Positions 54,940 through 62,969 of a stretch of 64,000 bases of DNA are shown here, one piece after another. The stretch comes from Nonomuraea harbinensis (GTDB lineage Bacteria; Actinomycetota; Actinomycetes; Streptosporangiales; Streptosporangiaceae). The translations under genes and the position numbers were made by a program. The notes beneath the pieces are model-generated. The model was not told the DNA's origin. It ran no database searches and saw nothing but the letters and a program-made list of their open reading frames with translations. The stretch spans positions 248,001 to 312,000 of the forward strand of contig NZ_JAHKRN010000001.1 of NCBI RefSeq assembly GCF_019396385.1. Reading direction: 5' to 3'. Numbering within the stretch: position 1 is the stretch's first letter; the number at the start of each line of letters is the position of its first letter.

Positions 54940-55487
54940 TTCGGCAGTCCCGTGAGAGCGAAGAACTCGGCCCGGGCGCGGGCGTCGTCACGCAGCGTAC
55001 CGAGCAGCGTGGAGGTGAGGGTGCGCGATCCGGGAGCCTGCACGCCGCGCAGCGTCATGCACGTGTGGTCGGCCTCGATGACGACGCCGACCCCCTCGGG
55101 GTCGAGCTGGTCGTGCAGCCATCCGGCCACCTGGCGGGTCAGCCGTTCCTGCACCTGCGGGCGGCAGGCGAAGTGCTCCACGACCCTGGCCAGCTTCGAC
55201 AGCCCCACGATGCGCTTGCCCGGCAGGTAGCCGACGTGCGCGAGCCCGGTGAACGGCAGCAGGTGGTGCTCGCAGATCGACCGCAGGGGGATGGACCGTA
55301 CCAGGACGAGCTCGTCGTAGCCCTCGTCGTTGGGGAAGGTGGTCAGTTCGAACGGGCGCGGGCTCAGCATCTCGGCGTACGCGTGCGCCATCCGGCGCGG
55401 GGTCTCGCGCAGGCTCTCCTCGTCGGTGTCGACGCCCAGCGCCGCCAGGAACCGCTCGGCCGCGTGCTCGGCCTCGGCCAGGTCCAT
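54936..55487 (-). CDS. folE: GTP cyclohydrolase I
   Basis: This 183-residue enzyme has the zinc-binding CEHHLLPF motif, GLSKLARVVEHFACRPQ and HTCMTLRGV. It converts GTP to dihydroneopterin triphosphate for folate or pterins. ATG 55487 is chosen; an adjacent TTG (55490) is closer to the GGAGG. A minus-strand TTGACC-N17-TAACAC upstream is a possible promoter. Coupling with the ArsC-like gene and nearby PCD suggests pterin recycling rather than the main folate operon. Confidence 0.92.
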   Translation of the reverse strand: MDLAEAEHAAERFLAALGVDTDEESLRETPRRMAHAYAEMLSPRPFELTTFPNDEGYDELVLVRSIPLRSICEHHLLPFTGLAHVGYLPGKRIVGLSKLARVVEHFACRPQVQERLTRQVAGWLHDQLDPEGVGVVIEADHTCMTLRGVQAPGSRTLTSTLLGTLRDDARARAEFFALTGLPK

Positions 55488-55590
55488 CAAGGGACCACCT
55501 CCTATTTTCACCAACAAGTGTTAGTCATATCCCCATATTTGGTCAATAGTGAGCTGTTTCGCCAGCGGTCTTGGGTGTTAACCTGACGGC

Positions 55591-56283
55591 GTGACGATGT
55601 CGGAGCAGGCCCGTGCGGCCGTCGCGGTGCTCAGCGACGACCTGCGGCGGCGCATGTACGACTTCATCAGGCGCGCCGACCGGCCCGTCACCCGCGACGA
55701 GGCCGCCGAGAGCGTCGGCATCTCGCGCAAGCTCGCCGCCTTCCACCTCGACAAGCTGGTCGCGGTCGGGCTGCTGTCGGCCGGTTACGGACGTCCGGGG
55801 GAGCCGCGCCCGGTCGGCCGGGCGCCCAAGGTCTACCAGCCCACCGGCCTCGACGTGCGGGTCAGCATCCCGCCGCGCGAGCACGAGCTGCTCGCCGGCA
55901 TCCTCCTGGAGGGCCTGCGCGTCCAGGGTCCGGAGGAGACGGGCCGTGAGGCCGCGCTCCGCGCCGCCGCCGCACGCGGGCGCGAGCTGGGCGCGGCCGA
56001 GCGCGACCGGGCCAAGCCGGGCAGGCTGGGCGCCGAGCGCGCGCTGACGTGCGCCGGGCAGGTGCTCGAACGCCACGGGTTCGAGCCCGTACGAGCGAGC
56101 CCGACCCTGCTGCGGCTGCTCAACTGCCCCTTCCACCCGCTGGCCGCCAAGGACCCCGATCTGGTGTGCGCGATCAACCACGCGTTCCTGGCCGGGTTCC
56201 TCGAAGGGCTGGACGCGTCCACCGCCGAGGCCGTGCTGGCCCCGCGGCCGGGCGCCTGCTGCGTCGAACTGAGAGGAGCCTGA
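55591..56283 (+). CDS. ArsR-like winged-helix regulator with a C-terminal Cys cluster
   Basis: This 230-residue protein has an N-terminal winged helix (SDDLRRRMYDFIRRADRPVT to ISRKLAAFHLDKLVAVGLL) and a C-terminal part with cysteines in LTCAGQV, LNCPFHPLA, DLVCAIN and ACCVEL. The cysteine pattern resembles SufR-type iron-sulfur regulators. GTG 55591 or ATG 55597 may start it. The ferredoxin reductase gene follows 3 bases after its stop, so iron-sulfur or redox control of that gene is plausible. Confidence 0.83.
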   Translation: MTMSEQARAAVAVLSDDLRRRMYDFIRRADRPVTRDEAAESVGISRKLAAFHLDKLVAVGLLSAGYGRPGEPRPVGRAPKVYQPTGLDVRVSIPPREHELLAGILLEGLRVQGPEETGREAALRAAAARGRELGAAERDRAKPGRLGAERALTCAGQVLERHGFEPVRASPTLLRLLNCPFHPLAAKDPDLVCAINHAFLAGFLEGLDASTAEAVLAPRPGACCVELRGA

Positions 56284-56286
56284 CCG

Positions 56287-57471
56287 ATGACCTACGTGAT
56301 CGCCGGCGGCGGCCTGGCCGCCGCCAAGGCCGCGGAGGCGCTGCGCGAGCAGGGCTACGACGGCCGCCTGGTCCTGGCGGGGGCGGAGCCGCACCTGCCG
56401 TACGAACGTCCCCCGCTGTCGAAGTCCTACCTCCAGGGCAAGTCCGAGCGCGACAAGATCTTCGTCCACGACGCGGCCTGGTACGCCGAACAGCAGGTGG
56501 AGGTGCTGACCGGCACCTCGGTCACCGCCGTCGACCGCGCCGCCCACCAGGTCACCCTGTCCGACGGCGCGCGGCTCGACTACGCCAAGCTCCTGCTGGC
56601 CACCGGCGCCACCCCGCGCCGCCTCCCGGGCGACGCCCTCTACCTGCGGTCGGTCGACGACAGCGAGCGCATCCGCGACGTCCTGGCCCGCGCCTCCCGG
56701 GTGGTGATCATCGGCGCCGGCTGGATCGGCCTGGAGGTGGCCGCCGCCGCCCGCGCCGCCGGCGTGGAGGTGACCCTGCTGGAGTCCGACGGCGCGCCGC
56801 TGCTGCGCGTCCTCGGCCCGCGGCTCGGCGCCGCCTTCGCCGACCTCCACCGCGACCACGGCGTCGACCTGCGGCTCGGCGTCAAGGTGGAGGAGATCGC
56901 GGGAGGCGTCCGGCTGGCCGACGGCACCCGCGTCGAGGCCGACGCCGTCATCGCCGGCATCGGCGTCGAGCCCGACACCCGGCTCGCCGTCGCGGCCGGG
57001 CTCAAGGTCGACGACGGCGTGGTGGTCGACGCCTCGCTGCGCACCTCCGACCCCGACGTCTTCGCCGCCGGCGACGTGGCCCGCGCCTACCATCCGCTGC
57101 TCGGCACCCACATCCGGGTCGAACACTGGGCCAACGCGCTCAACCAGCCGGCCGTCGCCGCCGCCGCGATGCTGGACAAGGAGGCGTCCTACGACCGGCT
57201 GCCCTACTTCTACACCGACCAGTACGACCTGGGCATGGAATACACCGGCTACGTCCGCCCCGGCGAGGCCGACGACGTGGTGATCCGCGGTGACCTGGCC
57301 TCCCGCGAGTACATCGCGTTCTGGCTGGCGGAGGGCAGGGTCGTGGCCGGCATGAACGTCAACGTCTGGGACGTCACCGACGACATCAAGACCCTGATCC
57401 GCGCCGCGGCCCCGGCCGACCGCGCCAAGCTGGCCGACCCGTCCGTCCCCCTCACCGAGACCCTGGCATGA
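56287..57471 (+). CDS. FAD-dependent ferredoxin reductase (NAD(P)H)
   Basis: This 394-residue flavoprotein has the FAD motif VIAGGGLAAAKAAEALREQG, NAD(P)H motif VVIIGAGWIGLEVAAAA and FAD motif DVFAAGDVARAYHPLLG, then the family C-terminal domain. It passes electrons from NAD(P)H to a ferredoxin feeding oxygenases or P450s. The ferredoxin is not encoded nearby. Codons for SREYIAFWLAEGRVVAG (57301-57350) are copied downstream in the terminator region. Confidence 0.93.
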   Translation: MTYVIAGGGLAAAKAAEALREQGYDGRLVLAGAEPHLPYERPPLSKSYLQGKSERDKIFVHDAAWYAEQQVEVLTGTSVTAVDRAAHQVTLSDGARLDYAKLLLATGATPRRLPGDALYLRSVDDSERIRDVLARASRVVIIGAGWIGLEVAAAARAAGVEVTLLESDGAPLLRVLGPRLGAAFADLHRDHGVDLRLGVKVEEIAGGVRLADGTRVEADAVIAGIGVEPDTRLAVAAGLKVDDGVVVDASLRTSDPDVFAAGDVARAYHPLLGTHIRVEHWANALNQPAVAAAAMLDKEASYDRLPYFYTDQYDLGMEYTGYVRPGEADDVVIRGDLASREYIAFWLAEGRVVAGMNVNVWDVTDDIKTLIRAAAPADRAKLADPSVPLTETLA

Positions 57472-57477
57472 CGAGAC

Positions 57478-57509
57478 GGCCGGGAAGCCAGGGCTACCCT
57501 GGCTTCCCG
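57478..57509. terminator. First terminator hairpin copy after the ferredoxin reductase gene
   Basis: CGGGAAGCCAGGG (57481-57493), loop CTA, CCCTGGCTTCCCG (57497-57509) form a perfect 13-bp stem. It starts 10 bases after the gene stop. It lacks the outer GGC/GCC pairs of the second copy because the duplicated gene segment begins inside its right arm. Confidence 0.85.
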
Positions 57510-57554
57510 CGAGTACATCGCGTTCTGGCTGGCGGAGGGCAGGGTCGTGGCCGG
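57505..57554 (+). repeat. 50-bp copy of the ferredoxin reductase coding sequence in its own 3' region
   Basis: The 50 bases are identical to 57301-57350 at an offset of 204. The copy starts inside the right arm of hairpin copy one and ends inside the left arm of hairpin copy two. At both joints the gene and the hairpin share short sequences (CTGGC-T/C-TCCCG on the left, GTGGCCGG on the right). Confidence 0.95.
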
Positions 57555-57583
57555 GAAGCCAGGGCTACCCTGGCTTCCCGGCC
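57549..57583. terminator. Second terminator hairpin copy, bidirectional
   Basis: GGCCGGGAAGCCAGGG (57549-57564), loop CTA, CCCTGGCTTCCCGGCC (57568-57583) make a perfect 16-bp stem. It ends 7 bases before the convergent oxidoreductase stop, so it probably serves both genes. Confidence 0.88.
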
Positions 57584-57590
57584 GCCCGCG

Positions 57591-58559
57591 TCACACGGTG
57601 ATGGCGATCTTCGACCGGGCGTGCCGTTCCTCGAAGTGACGCAATGCGTCGGGGACCTCGCCCAGCGGGTACGCGCACTCGACGTGCGGGCGGACGGCGC
57701 CGGACTCGATGAGGTCCTTCAGCGTGGCCAGGTTGCCGGCGCTCCGGCCGGCGACGGACGACCGGAGCGTACGGTCGCCGAACGGCGACATCACGACGGC
57801 CCGGAGGATCCGGCCCATGGGGCCGAGCCACGTGCCGCCGCCTCCGGAGGAGAGCACGAGCACGCCGCCCGGGTTCAGCAGGCGCGTCAGTTCCCGCAGC
57901 GACCGGTTGCCGACCAGGTCGAGGATCACGTCGAAGCGCCGCCCCGCCTGAGCGAAGTCGGCACGGGTGTAGTCGATCACCTCGTCCGCGCCGAGCGACC
58001 GGACCAGCTCGACGTTCCTCGTCCGGCACACCCCGGTGACCTCGGCGCCCAGCGCCTTGGCGACCTGCACCGAGAACGTGCCGACGCCCCCGGAGGCGCC
58101 GTTGACCAGGACCGACTGCCCGGCCCGCAGCCTGCCCGCGTCGCGCAGGCCCTTCAGCGCGGTGTTGCCCGCGACGGGGACCGTGGCCACCTCCTCGAAG
58201 CTCAGCCCGCCGGGCATGGCCGCCAGGAACTTCTCCGGCACCCGCGCGTACTCGGCGTAGGCCCCGGCCACGACCTCGCCGTACACCGCGTCACCCGGCC
58301 CGAACCGCGTCACGCCGGGCCCCACCGCCTCCACCACGCCGGCCAGGTCGTGGCCCGGCACCCGATGCCGGGGCCGCCGCGGGCCCAGCACCAGCCGGGC
58401 CGCGTACGGCACGCCCCTGGTGGTGACCAGGTCGCCGAAGTTGACCGACGAGGCGCGCACCCGTACCAGCACCTCGCCGTCACCGGGCACCGGCTGGTCC
58501 ACCTCTCCGACTTCTAAGATCCCGGGCGGGCCGTACGCCCGCTGCACGATCGCCTTCAT
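57591..58559 (-). CDS. NAD(P)H quinone oxidoreductase-like alcohol dehydrogenase (zinc-free MDR)
   Basis: This 322-residue medium-chain reductase starts MKAIVQRAYGPPGILEVGEV and has the dinucleotide motif VNGASGGVGTFSVQVAKALGA. Zinc-binding cysteines are absent, as in quinone oxidoreductases. It reduces quinones or enones with NADPH. It overlaps the HAAS gene stop by ATGA and so is under the PadR promoter. Confidence 0.9.
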   Translation of the reverse strand: MKAIVQRAYGPPGILEVGEVDQPVPGDGEVLVRVRASSVNFGDLVTTRGVPYAARLVLGPRRPRHRVPGHDLAGVVEAVGPGVTRFGPGDAVYGEVVAGAYAEYARVPEKFLAAMPGGLSFEEVATVPVAGNTALKGLRDAGRLRAGQSVLVNGASGGVGTFSVQVAKALGAEVTGVCRTRNVELVRSLGADEVIDYTRADFAQAGRRFDVILDLVGNRSLRELTRLLNPGGVLVLSSGGGGTWLGPMGRILRAVVMSPFGDRTLRSSVAGRSAGNLATLKDLIESGAVRPHVECAYPLGEVPDALRHFEERHARSKIAITV

Positions 58560-59470
58560 GCCTTCCTCCTCCGTGCCCGGACGAACCCGTTGATCGAGTC
58601 GTTGACCGCCATGAGGACCACGACGATCACGACCACCCACGTCACCACGCCCTCGGGCCAGCCCATGGCCTCCAGGAACGCGTCGTTCAGCAGCGCCCCG
58701 CCCGCCGTCACCCACACGCCGAGCACGACGAACGCCAGTCCCATCACCGCGTGCGCCACCGCCTGGGGAACGCCCCAGCCCACGTAGTAGCCGACCAGGT
58801 CGAAGCCGATCCGTACGGCGGCGAAGACCACCGCCAGGTACAGCCAGCCGGACTCCCACAGCCCCGGCGAGATCACCGGGACCGGCCCGTAGAGCTGGAC
58901 CAGCACCAGCAGGCAGATCAGCACCGTCGCGACCGAGGTGCCGCCGATCAGCGACGTGCGGTCGATCCGCCGCGCGGGCAGCTCGGGCAGCGTGGCCGGA
59001 TCCCACCGGGCCGGCCGCCTGTCGCGCATCGACGGCGCCCGCTGGACGGCCGCGAACACCAGCGTCACCCAGAACGCGACGTGCATCGCCACCGTCAGCG
59101 CGGTCCCGGTCGCCTCCCACAGCGCCCGCCCGGCGGGCCCGCCCCGCGCGAACCCCACCACGCTCGCACCCAGGAACACCAGCGGGACGGCGGTGGTCAG
59201 CAGCGTCTTGAGCAGGCGCGTGTAGCTCAGGTAGAGCGCGGGCCCGATCAGGTGGAGCGGCCGGCCCGCGTACTCGGCGGCCAGCCGGGCCGGGTCGCCG
59301 AGCGCGGCGAGCGCCTCCACCTCGGCCCGCGACTCGTCCTCGCCCGTCCGGAGCCGCACCTCGACGGCGTCCGCGATCGAGGAGCGCAGCTCCAGCTCGA
59401 TGTCGCGGCGCTGCCCTTCGGGGATGCCGCGCAGCGCCTCGGCGACGTAGCGGTCGGTGAGCGTGGTCAT
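58556..59470 (-). CDS. HAAS-domain membrane protein, partner of PadR
   Basis: This 304-residue protein has a cytoplasmic HAAS helical domain at the N-terminus (RYVAEALRGIPEGQRRDIEL to GDPARLAAEYA) and six or so membrane spans afterwards. HAAS proteins are routinely encoded behind PadR regulators and are thought to sense membrane stress. It overlaps the padR gene and the next gene by ATGA each. Confidence 0.85.
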   Translation of the reverse strand: MTTLTDRYVAEALRGIPEGQRRDIELELRSSIADAVEVRLRTGEDESRAEVEALAALGDPARLAAEYAGRPLHLIGPALYLSYTRLLKTLLTTAVPLVFLGASVVGFARGGPAGRALWEATGTALTVAMHVAFWVTLVFAAVQRAPSMRDRRPARWDPATLPELPARRIDRTSLIGGTSVATVLICLLVLVQLYGPVPVISPGLWESGWLYLAVVFAAVRIGFDLVGYYVGWGVPQAVAHAVMGLAFVVLGVWVTAGGALLNDAFLEAMGWPEGVVTWVVVIVVVLMAVNDSINGFVRARRRKA

Positions 59471-59802
59471 TCGTCGTCCCTGAGCTTGGTGAAGGCGGTG
59501 TGCAGCTCGTCCCAGTCGCGGGACAGGATGTCGGCCAGCTCGGCCCCGTCGGGGCTGGTCACGTAGTACTTGCGCGGGCGCGACTCGTCGGTGTTCCACT
59601 CGGCGGTCAGCAGTCCCTGCTTCTCCAGCCGGCGCAGCAGCGGGTAGAGCGTGTTGGCGTCGACCGCGAACCCGCAGCTCTCCAGCGTCTCCAGCAGCGC
59701 GTAGCCGTAGCCGGGGTGGCGCAGGATCAGCAGGCAGGCCAGCACGATGGTGCCGCGCCGGATCTCCTGGCGGTGCGTGGCCAGTACGTCATCCTCTATC
59801 AC
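59467..59802 (-). CDS. PadR-family transcriptional regulator
   Basis: This 111-residue winged-helix protein has HPGYGYALLETLESCGFAVDANTLYPLLRRLEKQGLLTAEW, the PadR core. It starts at GTG 59802. It should repress its own operon through the palindrome 12 bases upstream. The HAAS membrane protein and quinone oxidoreductase genes follow with 4-base overlaps. Confidence 0.92.
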   Translation of the reverse strand: MIEDDVLATHRQEIRRGTIVLACLLILRHPGYGYALLETLESCGFAVDANTLYPLLRRLEKQGLLTAEWNTDESRPRKYYVTSPDGAELADILSRDWDELHTAFTKLRDDE

Positions 59803-59813
59803 GTCTCACACGA

Positions 59814-59832
59814 TACTGTGTGGCACACAGTA
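59814..59832. promoter_or_regulatory. PadR-type operator
   Basis: TACTGTGT (59814-59821) and ACACAGTA (59825-59832) are perfect 8-bp arms around GGC, 12 bases upstream of the padR start and 47 bases from the divergent PPOX gene. The TACTGT-ACAGTA shape fits PadR sites. Confidence 0.75.
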
Positions 59833-59878
59833 CGGACAAGAGGGAAATTCCCGGCATGTCGCGGACGTTGATCAGGTC

Positions 59879-60331
59879 ATGACCCAAGGACCGGCGCCTC
59901 GGCCCCTCTCTGACGAAGCCCTCTCCGACCTGCTCGGCAAGCAACGGTTCGGCACGCTCGCCACCGTCAAGCGCAGTGGCCACCCCCATCTGACGACCAT
60001 GCTCTACAGCTGGGATCCCGAAGCCCGCATAGCGCGGTTCTCGACGACGGCCGACCGGATCAAGCTCCGGCATCTGCGGCACAACCCGCGCGCGGCGCTG
60101 CACGTGCAGGGCGGCGACGTGTGGTCGTTCGCCGCCGCCGACGGCGAGGCCGAGGTCTCCGACATCACGACGGTTCCGGGCGACGCGGTGGGGCGGGAAC
60201 TGCTCGCGATGATCCCGGAGGACGCGAGGCCCGAGGACGGAGACGCGTTCCTGGAGCAGCTGGTCGCCGAGCGCCGGGTGGTCATCCGCTTGAAGGTGGA
60301 CCGGTTGTACGGAACGGCGCTCGACGGTTAA
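59879..60331 (+). CDS. PPOX-class F420/flavin-dependent split-barrel protein
   Basis: This 150-residue protein has the split-barrel pattern RFGTLATVKRSGHPHLTTML and ALHVQGGDVWSFAAADGEAEVS, matching the TIGR03618-type F420-dependent family. It should use F420H2 or FMN to reduce an unknown compound. ATG 59879 follows GATCAGGTC. It is divergent from the padR operon, so the same operator may control it. Confidence 0.85.
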   Translation: MTQGPAPRPLSDEALSDLLGKQRFGTLATVKRSGHPHLTTMLYSWDPEARIARFSTTADRIKLRHLRHNPRAALHVQGGDVWSFAAADGEAEVSDITTVPGDAVGRELLAMIPEDARPEDGDAFLEQLVAERRVVIRLKVDRLYGTALDG

Positions 60332-60416
60332 GTCAGGCTCTCATTGATCCACAACCGGCTTCCAAGGCCGGCTGGAGCTCCTTTCGTGTGTCCTACCACG
60401 AAAGGAGATGACCGAA

Positions 60417-60728
60417 ATGAACAAAAAGCGCAAGGCCATAATGGTCATGGCCATGTTCTTCTCGGTGGGCGCCGCGAGCGTGATCAGCGCCGGCCCCGCC
60501 GCGGCCATGCCGCCGAACTGTGACTTCTATGTGTGCGAGGGGCAGGGCGGCGGCGGAGGCGGCGGCGGCACCCCCGGCGGTGGTGGTGGTGGCGGCGGCG
60601 GTACGCCGCAACTGCCCCCCGACGGCGGGACCCCCGACGGCGGGTCAGGCGGCGGCGACAGATACCCCGATGGGCCGCCCCCGTGGGACATCTGCGACAT
60701 CGAGCGCAACGCCCCAGGATGTCGCTGA
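60417..60728 (+). CDS. Small secreted Gly/Pro-rich protein with four cysteines
   Basis: This 103-residue protein starts at ATG 60417, 9 bases after AAAGGAG (60401-60407); the ATG at 60408 is too close to that site. The signal peptide runs to about residue 31 (ISAGPAAA). The mature part is about 70 residues with two long glycine runs, a Pro/Asp/Gly tail, and four cysteines (NCDFYVC, DICDI, GCR). No known domain is seen. A strong hairpin follows. It lies just before the STM4015-4012 cluster but appears to be its own transcript. Confidence 0.72.
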   Translation: MNKKRKAIMVMAMFFSVGAASVISAGPAAAMPPNCDFYVCEGQGGGGGGGGTPGGGGGGGGGTPQLPPDGGTPDGGSGGGDRYPDGPPPWDICDIERNAPGCR

Positions 60729-60782
60729 ACGCCGTTGTCTAAGAGCACGTAACGCGTTCATCGTCGCGGGCTAGTCATACGA

Positions 60783-60820
60783 AGAGAGTGCGAACGCCCG
60801 TCAGGGCGTCCGCACTCTCT
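60783..60820 (+). terminator. Strong terminator hairpin after the secreted peptide gene
   Basis: AGAGAGTGCG (60783-60792) pairs with CGCACTCTCT (60811-60820) and, after one A-C mismatch, ACGCCC (60794-60799) pairs with GGGCGT (60804-60809), leaving a GTCA loop. It separates the peptide gene from the STM4015 gene. Confidence 0.85.
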
Positions 60821-60957
60821 GTCGTCATCTGCTGAACAACGAAAGCGCAGCAGGCGGACCAGCACGTTGCGGCGTGACACACAGCAGGAGAAGTCCTTTA
60901 TGTCACCCGGCTCTGGTAGGACAGGACGCGCCGAACCCCCAGCAGAGGAAACCTCCG

Positions 60958-61914
60958 ATGATCGAATACGACCGCGTCTTCGGCTACCAGCAGCCCCATA
61001 ACGACACCTACGCCGGCCTCCCCGTGGTGCATGTGCTCGCCGACGATGACGACGACCTGCCCGCCGCCGATGCCGCTGCCTGGCGGTTCGAGGCGAACGA
61101 CTGGGGCGACGGCCCCGACACCATGGACGAGGGGTTCGACTGGTTCTTCGAGCACGTCGACACCAGCCGGGTGAAGGCAGTCGTCATCGGCGCCTGGGAG
61201 GAGTGCTACACGAAGGACTCTGCGCACATCGTCAGCATGCTCGCCGACAACGCCTCCCGCCTCCCTGAGCTCCGCTCGCTGTTCCTGGGGGCGATCACGT
61301 CGCAGGAGGCCGAGATCTCCTGGATCCGGCAGTCCGACATCACCCCGCTACTGGAGGCCTACCCCCGGCTGACGCGGCTGGAGGTGCGTGGCGGCAGCGG
61401 CCTGCGACTGAGCCCCGTGCGCCACCAGGCTCTGCGCAGCCTCCGCGTCGAGACCGGCGGGCTGCCCGGTGAGGTGACCCGCGCGATCGCCGCCGGCGAC
61501 CTGCCCGCCCTGGAACACCTGGAGCTCTGGCTCGGCGAGGAGAACTACGGTGGCGACACCACGGTCGCCGACCTCGCCCCGATCCTGTCCGGCGAGCGTC
61601 TGCCCGCGCTGCGCCACCTGGGCCTGCAGGACAGCGAGATCCAGGACGAGATCGCCGCCGCCGTCGCCACCGCGCCCGTCGTCGCCCGCCTGGAGTCGCT
61701 CGGCCTGTCCATGGGCGCGCTCACCGACGCCGGCGCGGAGTCGCTGCTCACCGGACAGCCTCTGACCCACCTGCGCGCGCTCGACCTGCACCACCACTAC
61801 CTCACCGAATCGATGATGCGTCGCGTCGCGGACGCGCTCCCCGGCGTGCGGGTGGACCTCAGCGAGCAGGAGACCCCGGACGAGGACTGGCGCTACATCG
61901 CGGTGAGCGAGTGA
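60958..61914 (+). CDS. STM4015-family protein (leucine-rich-repeat-like)
   Basis: This 318-residue protein matches the STM4015 family: N-terminal FDWFFEHVDTSRVKAVVIGAW, then irregular LRR-type units (LPELRSLFLGAI, LTRLEVRGGSGL, LPALEHLELWLG, LPALRHLGLQDSEIQDE, LTHLRALDLHHHYLTE). Function is unknown. AGAGGAAACC precedes the ATG. It is the first gene of a row that continues with STM4014, STM4013 and STM4012 homologues, starting each with an overlap. Confidence 0.87.
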   Translation: MIEYDRVFGYQQPHNDTYAGLPVVHVLADDDDDLPAADAAAWRFEANDWGDGPDTMDEGFDWFFEHVDTSRVKAVVIGAWEECYTKDSAHIVSMLADNASRLPELRSLFLGAITSQEAEISWIRQSDITPLLEAYPRLTRLEVRGGSGLRLSPVRHQALRSLRVETGGLPGEVTRAIAAGDLPALEHLELWLGEENYGGDTTVADLAPILSGERLPALRHLGLQDSEIQDEIAAAVATAPVVARLESLGLSMGALTDAGAESLLTGQPLTHLRALDLHHHYLTESMMRRVADALPGVRVDLSEQETPDEDWRYIAVSE

Positions 61915-62969
61915 CCATGCGGCTGACCGTGCGGCTCGCCGTGGTCGGCACGCCCGGTGACCGCCGTGTCTCGCTCTTCCGCGATGCCGCGCTCGCGTAC
62001 GGGCTTGCCGAACCGCACGTGATCTCCTGGCGCGACGTGCTCGCGGGCCGGGAGGTGAGCGCGCCCGCCGGCGCGCTGCTCCGCGTCGAGTCGCCGGGGG
62101 AGGACGCCGGGACCGACGCACTGCTGCGCGGGCCCGGTGACCCGAGCCGGGTCGGCGGAGGCGCCGCTTGGTACCGCGCGTTCCTGGCGGGGCTCGGCAG
62201 GATCGCCGCCATCCCCGGTGTCACGCTGCTCGCCGACGTGGACGAGATCGGGGTGATGTTCGACAAGCGGCGCTGCCACGCTGTGCTGGAGCGAGCGGGC
62301 GTGCCCGTCCCGCCCGCCTTCGAGGCCCGCTCGTACGAGGAACTGCGCGATCTGATGGCCGGGCGGGGCTGGACCCGGGTGTTCGTCAAGCCGGCCCACG
62401 GCTCGTCGGCGTCCGGGGTGATCGCGTTCGAGGTGGCGGCCGGCCGGGTCCGGGCGATCACATCGGCCGCTCGGACGGGGGCGGTTTTCCACAACTCGCT
62501 GCGGGTGCGCGGCTACCGGGACGAGGCCGACGCGCGGTGCCTGGTCGACCACCTCGCGCCCGACGGGCTGCACGTCGAGCGGTGGTTCCCGAAGGCGTCG
62601 ACCGGCGGCGCGCCGTACGACCTTCGGGTGGTGACGGTCGGCGGAGCGCCGACGCACGCTGTGGTGCGGGTGGGGAACGCGCCCATGACGAACCTCCATC
62701 TGGGCGGCCGGCGCGGCGACCTGGAGATCGTCCGGTCCCGGCCGCGGCTCTGGGAGTCGGTGCTCGACGCGGCCGGGCGGGCCGCTGCCTGCTTCCCCGG
62801 CAGCCTCATGACCGGGGTCGATGTCATGATCGGGTCCGGCAGGCAGTCCGTCGCCGTGGCCGAGGTGAACGCGTTCGGCGACCTCCTGCCTGGCCTGACC
62901 GACTTCTCCGGCAGAGGCCGGTCGACATATGAGGAGCAGGTGGAGGCGGTGCTGGCCAGGTGGACATGA
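61911..62969 (+). CDS. STM4014-family ATP-grasp-like protein
   Basis: This 352-residue protein has an N-terminal Rossmann-like part and an ATP-grasp-like core (DVDEIGVMFDKRRCHAVLER, WTRVFVKPAHGSSASGVIAFE, YDLRVVTVGG, MTGVDVMIG and VAEVNAFGDLLPG). ATP-grasp enzymes make amide or thioester bonds. GTG 61911 overlaps the previous stop; ATG 61917 is an alternative. It is the ligase candidate of the STM401x cluster. The C-terminus overlaps the next gene. Confidence 0.85.
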   Translation: MTMRLTVRLAVVGTPGDRRVSLFRDAALAYGLAEPHVISWRDVLAGREVSAPAGALLRVESPGEDAGTDALLRGPGDPSRVGGGAAWYRAFLAGLGRIAAIPGVTLLADVDEIGVMFDKRRCHAVLERAGVPVPPAFEARSYEELRDLMAGRGWTRVFVKPAHGSSASGVIAFEVAAGRVRAITSAARTGAVFHNSLRVRGYRDEADARCLVDHLAPDGLHVERWFPKASTGGAPYDLRVVTVGGAPTHAVVRVGNAPMTNLHLGGRRGDLEIVRSRPRLWESVLDAAGRAAACFPGSLMTGVDVMIGSGRQSVAVAEVNAFGDLLPGLTDFSGRGRSTYEEQVEAVLARWT

